Under the pieces are notes generated by a model, which saw nothing but the letters and a program-made list of their open reading frames with translations, searched no databases and was not told the origin of the DNA. 64,000 nt of DNA, taken from assembly GCA_907163375.1 (NCBI GenBank), contig CAJQUW010006988.1:1-64000 (forward strand), in the 5' to 3' direction. The stretch's first letter is position 1; the number at the start of each line of letters is the position of its first letter. Origin of the DNA: Prostheceraeus crozeri. Taxonomy: Eukaryota > Platyhelminthes > Polycladida > Euryleptidae. The translations under genes were made by a program, and so were the position numbers. Below, one piece after another: positions 54,550 through 64,000 of this stretch.

Positions 54550-56392
54550 GGTAAACTGGAATTTACTATCTAGTAGAATTAGGAATTCACTATCTAGTAG
54601 ATTTCTTGAAATATACGACGTAGAATTGCTGCAAACTCGGTGTGTGATACAATCTCGATCATCTCAAAGCATGGATGGCTGAATGGAATTCAAAATTAAT
54701 TCCAAAGTGCAATTAAATATAAAACAAAGTTTTCTAACTTGTTTTCCTGTCTACTATCTAGTAGATTTCTTTACTATCTAGAAGATTTCGGAATAAACAA
54801 GAAATTTTGTATGTGCTTGCAAAATTACGTGCTCGCGAATGGAATATTAACAAAGTTGCAGACACATAAAAAACCAAGCGTGTTATTAAAAAAGAGGATC
54901 TGAATTATCAACCAATTAAATACATGAACTTTTTCAATGCTTCTTAGCCAGCTGTTCCAAGCTTTGCAGAGATTAGCAGCATGGTATTAATTCTGGCACT
55001 CCTATATTTTTTCACTTTAACACACCCTAAATACATCCAAGTCGATTGGAAGCCCTACAAACCCTTCACATAATCTGTTATCAGTCTCTGAATGAAATTT
55101 CTCCGAAAGTCCAACTATAGGCCAACTGTCAGGTAAGTTAGACTTAAGTTTTCGATTAACTATCCAGAAGATTGTCCAACTATCAAGTAGATTTCTGAAA
55201 CTGCATGAGAAATCTAGTAGATAGTGGACTTAGATTTAGGGCCGACGTTAAGGAGAGTTGCATATCTGAGACCATGACTGACCTCTTGGTGATACGGGAA
55301 GTTGATGAAGATCAACCCATTGAAATGGTGTGTCTCCAGACCTGAAATTCGACTGAGATGCACTACAGGGCATGCAGTATCAGAAATCTACTTGATAGTT
55401 GGACAATCTTCTGGATAGTTAATCGAAAACTTAAGTCTAACTTACCTGACAGTTGGCCTATAGTTGGAAATTTCGGAGAAATTTCATTCGAAGACTGATT
55501 GTAGATAAAGTAAAAGGTTTTTGCCGAGGCTCAATCGACTGGGATGTACTTCTGGGTATGTAGTTTCAGAAATGTACTTGATAGTTGGACAATCTTCTGG
55601 ATAGTTAATCGAAAACATAGTTTAGTTTGGAGAGGACCTATAGTTTGTGTGGGAGAGAAATTTCATTCAAAGACTAATTGCAGATGAAGCAAAAGGTTTG
55701 CAGTGCTTCCAATCGACTGGGATGTACTTTTGGGTATGTAGTTTCAGAAATCTACTTGATAGTTGGACAATCTTCTGGATAGTTAATCGAAAACTTAAGT
55801 CTAACTTACCTGACAGTTGGCCTATAGTTGGACTTTCGGAGAAATTTCATTCAGAGACTGATAACAGATTATGTGAAGGGTTTGTAGGGCTTCCAATCGA
55901 CTTGGATGTATTTAGGGTGTGTTAAAGTGAAAAAATATAGGAGTGCCAGAATTAATACCATGCTGCTAATCTCTGCAAAGCTTGGAACAGCTGGCTAAGA
56001 AGCATTGAAAAAGTTCATGTATTTAATTGGTTGATAATTCAGATCCTCTTTTTTAATAACACGCTTGGTTTTTTATGTGTCTGCAACTTTGTTAATATTC
56101 CATTCGCGAGCACGTAATTTTGCAAGCACATACAAAATTTCTTGTTTATTCCGAAATCTTCTAGATAGTAAAGAAATCTACTAGATAGTAGACAGGAAAA
56201 CAAGTTAGAAAACTTTGTTTTATATTTAATTGCACTTTGGAATTAATTTTGAATTCCATTCAGTCATCCATGCTTTGAGATGATCGAGATTGTATCACAC
56301 ACCGAGTTTGCAGCAATTCTACGTCGTATATTTCAAGAAATCTACTAGATAGTGAATTCCTAATTCTACTAGATAGTAAATTCCAGTTTACC
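54550..56392. mobile_element. Foldback element with ~650-bp terminal inverted repeats
   Basis: The left end GGTAAACTGGAATTTACTAT and the right end, its complement, pair for about 655 bp (54550-55206 with 55738-56392) with very few differences. The right arm's inner edge is preceded by two further tandem copies of a ~180-bp unit (GATAGTTGGACAATCTTCTG at about 55397, 55579 and 55758). The motif ACTATCTAGTAG recurs near both ends. No transposase was seen. Immediately to the right lies the last ~40 bp of a BEL LTR, so it was inserted in or next to that LTR. High arm identity suggests recent formation or gene conversion. Confidence 0.85.
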
Positions 56393-56435
56393 GGTGTTTT
56401 TCCTCTCGGCAGGAATCAACGAATTGAAATCAACA
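56393..56435 (+). repeat. Remnant of the 5' LTR (BEL/Pao)
   Basis: TTTTCCTCTCGG followed by CAGGAATCAACGAATTGAAA and TCAACA matches the end of the 3' LTR at about 61869-61907. Confidence 0.85.
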
Positions 56436-56438
56436 TTT

Positions 56439-56456
56439 TGGCGCCCAACGTGGGGC
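56439..56456 (+). promoter_or_regulatory. tRNA primer-binding site of the BEL/Pao element
   Basis: TGGCGCCCAACGTGGGGC lies three bases after the LTR CA end, with the TGG expected from a tRNA 3' CCA. Which tRNA it pairs with was not determined. Confidence 0.8.
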
Positions 56457-56472
56457 CTGAGAGGAATTAGTG

Positions 56473-59400
56473 ATGGGTATCGAAGCGGAGCAACATCGAC
56501 GACGTGCATACCGTGCAATTGTAACGAGAAGGGTGAATGAACTTACGACAGAGTTAAACGCTTCTGCATCGTCGGTTACTATCGAAGTGCTTCTAAACCA
56601 ACTGCGAAATGCTAATATAAATTTGGAGCAGTGTAACGAAACTGTGATAAACTTTATCTTGACTGATGGTAGCGAGGAGGATATGATGTTTGAAACGGAA
56701 AATATACAAGAATATCGAGACAGTGTCACTAAACTCGAAGTGTTAGCGGAAAGAATTCTACGAAGCGAAAACGACAGAAACTCTTCAACAAATGCTACCG
56801 ATCCATGTGTTCTACAACCTACGAACAATACGAGACTTCCTAAGTTAAATTTACCTGTATTCTCTGGAGACGTACTACAATGGCAGTCCTTCTACGACGC
56901 GTTTTGTGCTGCAATCGACTCAAGGAAAATTGCATCGGTGGAAAAATTCAATTATTTACGCGGGCAACTGCGAGGTGAGGCGAGCAGTGCGATCGAAGGA
57001 TTATCCCTAACGAACGAAAACTACGACGAAGCAATCGACATATTACAAGCAAGATTTGGCCGTAAACATACAATCATCAGAGCTCACGTAAAGTGTTTAC
57101 AGGCACTCGATAAACTACCAAGGTGTCAGCATCAGACTTTGAGAAAATTCATCAACGACGTTGAGATCCACATTCGGGGTCTCAAAACCCTCGCAGTAAC
57201 CGCCGATAGTTACGGCTGCATACTGATGCAAATTATTCTCTCGAAACTTCCAAACAACGTGTGTTTAGAGTGGGCGAGGCGTGAAAACTCTGATGAATCA
57301 ACGATGGACGAATTTATCGCGTTCCTTAGACGAGAAATACAATCTCATGAACTTTGTAGTGACAACAAGCATCACTCATCGAAAGTTCTGGAGCCACGCA
57401 TGGAAACAGCTGCGTCTTTGAATTCAACGGTTCGTGAACGTACGTGTTCCTTTTGTAATGACGATCATTTCGTAACGAGCTGTGAGAAGTTGAGATCTAT
57501 GTCAGAGGAACAACGACTGAACGAGGTTAGACAAAGGCGACTTTGTTATAACTGTCTGCGGGAACACAACGTTAAAGACTGCAAGAGTAATTCAAGATGC
57601 AAATCTTGTGGTCGTAAACACCACACACTTCTACATCGATCAAGCTCGATTGCTGCAGTAGAGTCAACGCAAGCGAATGCAACGTCATCTAATCGTGGTG
57701 AAGTGCTTCTACAGACTGCACTTGCGGAACTACATGGTGAGAGCGAACGGCGTGTGATGCGAGTTTTGTTTGACTGGGGGAGCGAACTTAGCTATGTTCG
57801 AAGGAGAGTGTTGTCAAAGTCTCGAGTGCATGTGATTAATCGTAGAGAGCTTAACTTGTTTAGCTTTGGGGAGAGAGAACACGGGTTTAGAACCTATGAC
57901 GAAGTTGAGTTGAATCTGTGTCGCATAGATCATCCTGAAAGGTCAGTAAGGATTCACGCTTTAGTAGTTGATGAGCTTTGTGCCCCGATCGTCAGCAGAG
58001 TAACCAAACAGGACTTGCATCAGTTTGATCACTTGAGGCATCTTGTTCTCGCAGATGTTTTTGACAGCAAAGATAAATCAGTAGACTTACTTTTAGGCGC
58101 TGATTATTTGTACGATGTTTTATTAGGTGAAAACGTGAGTCACGATCAGGGACCTACAGCCATGCAGCAATTCCGTATTTGGGTGGGTCTTACACGGACC
58201 TCTTGGAGCTTCATACGAAACAAATTGCCGTCATGTTACCAATTTGTGTACTTCCGGTCAAGTTATAATAGATCAAGACATGGTCTTGCGCTCATTTTGG
58301 GAATCAGAAACTATTGGTATCAAACCAATCGTTGATAACGATCCTGGAAAAAATGCTTTGTCTGGATTTGAAACCCTAATAACGATTCGGGAAGACAAGC
58401 GTTACGAGGTTGGTTGGCCATGGGTGGATAGGAAGGATATCGTAATGGACGACGCGAGGGACGTAGCCGAGAAAAGATTATCGGGTCTAGTGAAACGATT
58501 ACAACGCCAGCCAGAACTAATGGATCGTTACGATCAGATTATTAAAACGTATCTGGAAGCGGGAATAGCTGAAAGGGTGTTATCCGATTGTTCAACGGCA
58601 ACCAACATTCGTTACTTACCACACCATTGTGTCGTAAGGCCTGAAAAGGAAACCTCAAAGGTTCGCATTGTTTTCGATGCCGCATGCAGAGATAGAAACG
58701 GGATAGCGTTGAATGATTTACTACACGTGGGACCTAATCTTAATCCAGAACTGATAGGAGTGCTTCTACGATTTCGAGCAAAGGCGGTTTGCGTAACGGC
58801 AGATATCAAGCAGGCATTGTTGCAAATTAGCCTGACGAGTGAAGATAGAGATTCAACACGATTTCTGTGGTTTGACGACGTTAAGGGAATTTCCGATCAT
58901 GGAGTTTTGAAACCTGTTACATTACGAATGACCCGCGTAGTTTTTGGTGTTAAATCTTCTCCTTTCTTACTCGCAGCTACGTTGAGGCATCATTTGGAGC
59001 AAGACATTTTGAGGATGAAGAGATGAAAGACGTGCTGATTGATAACTTCTACGTCGACGATCTTGTTGTCAGCCTGGAGACAATGACTGAGGCAAGGTCA
59101 CTATATCTCGAAGCCACGGCTGCATGCAACGAAATGTGCATGGACTTGCTGAAGTGGAAATCTAACAAAATTGAGTTGAGCGAAGAATTGAACTTTGAAG
59201 ACAGCACAGCTGATACATCTATCCTTGGAATCAATTGGAATTCTGTGACAGACCAAATCCAATGCAAGATACCACACTCCGACTCTGCTAAGACCAAAGG
59301 AACAAAGCGAACTATTCTGCGAAGCGTTGCACATATATTTGATCCTATCGGTATCTTGAGTCCTTCTACGGTTATTGTCAAAATTCTGCTCCAAGAAATT

Positions 59401-61670
59401 TGGAAATTGAAAGTGGATTGGGATCAAGAGTTGCCTGGAGAAATTGTCAGGAGTTGGGAGAAATGGATTAGCGAGTGGGAACATCTAAGGGAGATATGGA
59501 TCAACAGGTATCTACATTTATCCAAAGAAAATACAACCGAGCTGCACGCATTTTCTGATGCTTCCAAAGTTGCCTACGCAGCTGTTGTTTATGCGAAATC
59601 AACGGATTCCGATGATGAGGTACATGTAAACTTAGTGATGGCAAAAACCAGAGTTGCCCCGTTGAAGGGCGAGACCATCCCTCGTCTGGAACTGATGGGC
59701 TGCCTCATCGCGGCAAGAATGGTAAAGGCAATAATGATGTACCTGAATCTCACGACGGAATATTACTGCTGGACTGATTCTCAAGTCGCACTAGCATGGA
59801 TACAAAATGACCAGAGAATATGGAAACCATTCGTACAAAATCGAATTATAGAAATTCAGAATCTCACAGACAAGAATAGATGGAAATATGTGAAGGGAAA
59901 CGTGAACCCTGCTGACATTCCTAGCCGAGGTATGTCACCATCTAAACTAAAGGATTGTAAACTATGGTGGGACGGACCTGATTTCTTACGGAGTGGCTCT
60001 ATCGATGACATGGGAACAGATGACGGGATTGACAGCGAGACGCACGAAATTTCAGTGAGAGAAATGAAGAAGCAGCGAGTTGCCAACCATCATGTTTCAG
60101 TAACAGAATCGATCATCCCGACCAATTAGTTTTCCAGCTTGGGTAAACTCCTCCGAGTAACTGCCTTTGTGATCAGATTTATCAATAATTGTCGTTCGAA
60201 AGCAAATGAACGACGGATTGATTGCTTGAAGCACGATGAAATACAGGAAAGTCGCATTTACTGGATAAAGTTCGTCCAATCAAATAGTTGTGGTGAAGAG
60301 ATTCAAGCATTGGTAAATAATCGACCAATTTCGCCGAAGTCGCGTTTTTACAATTTACGCCCATTTCTTGTCGAGAAACGTATTCTGCGATCGAATGGAA
60401 GATTAGGAAAGTCGAATCTGAACGACGACACGAAATGTCCAATCATTTTGCCAAACGATTCACCAATCGTTCAACTGATTATCAGACACAAACATGAAGA
60501 GCTCCTACACGCTGGAGTCACCACGGTATTAATTTCCTTGAGAAAAGAGTTTTGGGTGCTAAGGGCTCGTAGAGAGACTAAGAAGATCATACGTCAATGT
60601 ACTGTTTGTCGCAAATTCAAATCAAAACCATTCACCGAAGAGATTGCTCCATTACCACGAGAGAGAGAGAGAGAGTAGAGACCAGTAACTGCCTTCCCTT
60701 CCTTTACATCGGAGTTGACTATGCCGGTCCGTTGTTTGTAAATCATGGAGAAGAACAAAGGAAGGTAAACATATTACTCATTACATGCACACGAATCCGA
60801 GCTGTACACTTAGAACTGACTCTTGACTTACCTACCGCAGAATTCCTCAATGCATTTGAACGGTTTATCGCTAGACGAGGAGTACCGGCTGTCATCTTCA
60901 GTGACAACGCTAAAACGTTTAAAAGGGCATCAGAATTGTTAAGTTCGACAAAGGGCGTGGAATGGAAATTCATCACCGAAAGAGCACCCTGGCATGGGGG
61001 ATTTTGGGAACGACTCGTGAGAAGCGTGAAGATTGCCTTGAGAAATACCCTTGGAAGAAGCATCGTGGACGCAGATCAATTGAGAACAGTTCTCTGTAAA
61101 ATCGAGGGAGTTATCAATAGCAGGCCACTGACATACATCGAGAGTGAACCAGAGGAACCAGAAGCTTTGACGCTTGCGAAATTTCTTATTGGGAGAGACA
61201 TCAGTGATACAACTGCAGTTCAATCAGCGGAATTGATTCAATGTGGAATCGAACTTGGCGAAAATTACTTGAGACAGAGAAAAATGCTGGAACTATTCTG
61301 GACGAGATGGAGCGAAGAATACTTACCTTTGTTGAATGCCAGCAATATGAAGATTACTAGATCAGCGTCTATTGGGGTCGGGGATATTGTCTTGATACAT
61401 TCAGATTTTAAAGGAAAGCACTTGTGGCCATTGGGAAGGATCGTATCACTTCACAGGAGCTGTGATGGGAAGGTTAGGACAGTGTCGGTTTTTTCTAATG
61501 GGACGATGCTCAGAAGGCCGATACAGAAACTGTATTTATTACAATCAAGGGTTTGTGGCGAGGAAGAACAGGGAGAAGGCAAGAAATACTCCGTTTCAGA
61601 TTCAAACCATGACGAGGTAGTAAGAAAGAGTAGACGGGTAATTCTTCCGCCAGATAAGTTCGGATGGTAG
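56473..61670 (+). pseudogene. BEL/Pao gag-pol region
   Basis: Gag (about 56.47-57.65 kb) has the Pao-type block LPKLNLPVFSGDVLQWQSFY and LRGQLRGEASSAIEGL, then a CCHC-like cysteine cluster (CYNCLREHNVKDC, CKSCGRKHH). The protease region (about 57.7-58.1 kb) matches the Pao peptidase type. RT (about 58.4-59.2 kb) has YLPHHCVVRPEKETSKVRIV, VTADIKQALLQI and the catalytic FYVDDLV. RNase H (about 59.5-60.0 kb) has LHAFSDASKVAYAAVVY and YCWTDSQVALAWI. Integrase (about 60.3-61.4 kb) has a zinc-binding block, YIGVDYAGPLFV and FSDNAKTF, APWHGGFWERLVRSVK, and a C-terminal DUF5641-like end. There is no envelope gene. About four breaks. Confidence 0.9.
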
Positions 61671-61695
61671 AAAAGGTCATTTCTACCAGGGGGAG

Positions 61696-61907
61696 TGTTA
61701 GTAATTTGATTGTCGTATGCTGTCGGCCGTTCGTCTCTATTCCAATATTCAGGACATTTCATGAACTCTACATAATTTGTTATATCGTTTCAATTTAAAT
61801 TTGATGAAATGTTGCGTTTTTATGAATTATCGAAATACAACACTATCGTAACGAGAATCCTAGGGTCATTTTCCTCTCGGGCAGGAATCAACGAATTGAA
61901 ATCAACA
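61696..61907 (+). repeat. 3' LTR (BEL/Pao)
   Basis: It begins TGTTAGTAATTTGATTGTCG directly after the polypurine tract and ends ATCAACA. It has the TG...CA form. Confidence 0.85.
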
Positions 61908-62662
61908 ATTGTTTTTCTTCCTACGCACGACTGTCGTCTAATCAGACAGTCACTGTGTGACTTCAGCAGCCTTATTCACACACCGAGCGCAGCGCAGGGT
62001 GTAACAGTATACATCGATTCCCTGTCGTTATGACAATGCCGCTACAACCCGACAAGTCTGCTGACAGGTTAGACTTCCTGCGCTCATTCGAACAATTGCC
62101 TGCCCGACATGATCGTGTCAATTATTAAGTGCGCATCAAGTTGTGAGATCTCTGTTGTCGTGCCTTGTACGCGACTTGGTCAACTGTGATTCTGATAAAC
62201 CACTTCGAGCGTACAGGATCAAGGCTGTGCAAGTCAATGATTGTGTCAGTTTAATTCCCTTCCTCATGACTGCGAAAAAAGACAACGGTTGAAGCCATGT
62301 AAAAATGGGTAAGTCGTTTCACTTTAATGTCACATTATGAAAACCGTTTTATTTCTAGAAAAATATATTATTTTCCTATTGTTGTGACTAGCGTAATAGC
62401 TATACATACCTTTGCTGTAGACCATGAATCTCTGCAACTTAGACTCAATAACGAAATATGCATATTGTACAATCTGTGAACTAAAACGGATAACATTGAA
62501 AATCTTGCAATCGCCTCAATAAAATTATGAGCACCTTAATCATCTTGCATTGATTTTGATTGCATGAAATTAGATGGACAACTACCAATCGAATTAAACC
62601 ATCATGCTTATAATTTATACCATTGAAATTTTCCTCCGTTGATCTTTAGGCTGATTTCGGTT
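61908..62662. other. Unassigned DNA right of the BEL element
   Basis: No gene or repeat structure recognised. A five-base copy of the expected BEL target duplication cannot be checked because the left side is disrupted. Confidence 0.4.
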
Positions 62663-62677
62663 AATGGGGAAATTTAT

Positions 62678-63451
62678 GCTCACCTTGCTCACCTTGCTCA
62701 CCTTGTCGACCCTTGTCACGCGTATCCCAGGGTAGGTCCAGTCCTCTTTTTCCATTCCTTCCGGTTATGGACCAGGGAGGCATCCACTCCTTTTGTCTTC
62801 ATGTCGGCGGTTATTGTCGCTGTCCAGGTCTTCTTCGGGCGGCCTCTACCTCTTCTTCCTTCCACTTGCAGACGTGATGCTTTCTTAAGGGGATGGCTCT
62901 CTCCGCGACGCTGCACATGACCAAACCATGACAGCCTTTTTGCTCTTGCCACTTCTTGAATAGGGGCTATCTCCACATTAGATCTTATTTCTTCATTGGT
63001 CTGCCGGTCCAAGCGTGTGTAGCCCTGCATCCACCTTAGCATCCGCATCTCCGCCACGTGCAGCTTCTGCTCATCTGTCTTGAGAGGGGCCCAGCACTCA
63101 AAACCATAAAGGATTGCTGGCCTGATCATAGAGGAGTATACTTTGCTCTTTATCTTCATTGGCATCCTTCTGTCACATAGCACTGGAGTCAGTCTCTTCC
63201 ATGTGTTCCATCCGCAACGTACTCGATGTGCAACATCACCTGCGCTGGTCACCTCAGTATTGACCATGGACCCCAGATATTTAAAGCAGTTCACACTCTT
63301 CACCGGCTGACTCTGAATCTCCATAGTTGTTCTTCTTGGGTCGGACGACAGATATTCGGTCTTGGAACGGCTTACCCTCAGGCCCTTACTCTCAAATGCT
63401 CTCCTCCATGGATTTCCATGGATTTCCTCCATGGAATAAAATTCTCCATCA
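62678..63451 (-). mobile_element. 5'-truncated RTE-like LINE with 15-bp target duplication
   Basis: Exact 15-bp direct repeats AATGGGGAAATTTAT flank the insertion (62663-62677 and 63452-63466). The 3' tail, read on the minus strand, is three tandem AAGGTGAGC-type nonamers next to the left copy, as in RTE-class LINEs that end in short tandem repeats instead of poly(A). Only the last ~770 bp of the element were inserted, which is the usual 5' truncation. Confidence 0.9.
62716..63432 (-). pseudogene. RTE-like LINE RT C-terminal domain, open
   Basis: The frame is uninterrupted over about 230 residues. It has GLRVSRSKTEYLS (end of the RT palm), FKYLGSMVNTEVTSAGDVAH, RRMPMKIKSKVYSSMIRPAI then LYGFECW, RMLRWMQGYTRLDR, RLSWFGHVQRR and GRRGRGRPKKTW. 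These are the thumb and C-terminal blocks shared by RTE-type LINEs. The catalytic FADD box and endonuclease lie in the missing 5' part. The intact frame suggests a young insertion. The initial residues before WRRAFE come from target or junction sequence. Confidence 0.85.
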
Positions 63452-63550
63452 AATGGGGAAATTTATAATGTTGCGAAAATCTTAAAGTTATCGAATTTTT
63501 CGTAAAACGAAAAATGCTCCAACGGTAGAATTCTTTTTGTAGGATTATTC

Positions 63551-64000
63551 CCTGTGGGAACGCATCTTGCTAATATCAACAGATGATCTGGCGAGGTAGC
63601 GATTTTGTGGATAATTTCTTTAAAGGTTCATTTTCGTGTAAAAACTATCTCCGCATGTGAAAATGGTCATAATTTATCCAAAAACATATGTAAAATTAAA
63701 AAATGACAGGTGGCGAAAACGTTGCTATAATTAGTTGGTAGATATTTGTTTACTAATGCGAGCTGATTTTTCGCCAACCGGCGAAATCGTGGATATTGTA
63801 ACAACTAATTAGTGGTAAGTAGTAATGTTCGTATATTACCTTCACATGAAAATATATTGTATACTCAGTCTGATCTGATAAAAAGGGATCTTTTTTTAAT
63901 TCACGAGGGCTTAAACTAAAAAAAGTATTTACCTTCCATAAATGTCGCAGTGAATACCATGATATCATTCAAATATTTGTCATTGTTGTAAATTATTGAA
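63551..64000. mobile_element. 768-bp TIR element, copy 2, inverted, cut by window end
   Basis: It begins CCCTGTGGGAACGCATCTTG and continues as the reverse complement of the copy at 9535-10302, with scattered mismatches, to the end of the window. About 450 bp are present. TTCGCC/GGCGAA motifs are shared. Confidence 0.85.

Larger units (their letters stand above)
56393..61907 (+). mobile_element. BEL/Pao LTR retrotransposon, broken
   Basis: The order gag, protease, RT, RNase H, integrase and the family-specific sequences identify BEL/Pao. The 3' LTR is 212 bp (61696-61907). Only the last ~43 bp of the 5' LTR remain (56393-56435), the rest being replaced by the foldback element. A primer-binding site and a polypurine tract (CCAGGGGGAG) are visible. 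The coding part has about four breaks. With one LTR mostly missing, age cannot be taken from LTR divergence, but the shared LTR tail differs at only a few positions. Confidence 0.92.

Noticed and set aside
56430-56828. Minus-strand open frame at the start of the BEL gag
   Set aside because: It is antisense to a clear Pao-type gag on the plus strand.
1-64000. CRISPR array or bacterial defence island
   Set aside because: The regular arrays have 52-, 93- and ~150-bp units without unique spacers. Spliced genes and eukaryotic transposons dominate the window.

Overview
The window is eukaryotic, AT-rich (judged by eye) and almost entirely repeat-driven. It has no operons, no long host reading frames and no rRNA. 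The element mix points to a marine invertebrate, but no taxon-diagnostic gene is present. It includes BEL/Pao and Ty3/Gypsy LTR elements, a Penelope-like element with a GIY-YIG nuclease, RTE- and Jockey/CR1-like LINEs, piggyBac, mariner, pogo/Tigger and hAT relics, long foldback repeats and minisatellites. The 8-bp palindrome TAGGCCTA also recurs unusually often.

Layout. 0-9.5 kb: a ~150-bp satellite, AT-rich repeats, a decayed piggyBac on the minus strand, tRNA-like SINE heads and a GGCGAC-rich cluster. 9.5-16.9 kb: a 768-bp inverted-terminal-repeat (TIR) element, three candidate host exons, a 0.7-kb inverted repeat, and a complete mariner-length element with TA target duplications. 16.94-20.18 kb: a piggyBac flanked by TTAA, with palindromic subterminal motifs and a spliceable intron. 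20.6-23.1 kb: a LINE relic split by a foldback. 24.4-28.2 kb: a non-autonomous hAT with an exact 8-bp target duplication, a mariner relic and a Tigger relic. 28.7-29.7 kb: a second LINE relic. 32.0-37.2 kb: a young, nearly whole Ty3/Gypsy element. 38-40 kb: a 93-bp minisatellite.

40.8-52.4 kb, minus strand: the most interesting locus. It is a multi-exon gene that joins a Mutator-type (MULE) transposase domain and a SWIM zinc finger to a ubiquitin-specific protease (USP/C19) domain. I reconstructed ten exons by eye from splice sites. Seven of the nine junctions are phase-compatible. Two junctions in the C-terminal half do not join, so exons are probably missing there. Exon 2 carries an in-frame stop and a net frame offset, and exon 3 has two compensating shifts. 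The copy is therefore either decayed or carries assembly errors. Intron 1 holds a 2.2-kb array of 52-bp repeats. The 93-bp array beyond the gene's 3' end lies in the opposite orientation, and both arrays share a GTTGTTT box.

52.4-62 kb: a Penelope-like element ends just upstream of that gene's first exon and carries a hammerhead-ribozyme-like relic. It is followed by a 1.84-kb foldback that replaces most of the 5' LTR of a broken BEL/Pao element. 62.7-63.5 kb: a 5'-truncated RTE-like LINE with a 15-bp target duplication. The window ends inside a second, inverted copy of the 768-bp TIR element.

All calls come from reading motifs, frames and splice signals by eye. No alignment or database search was run.
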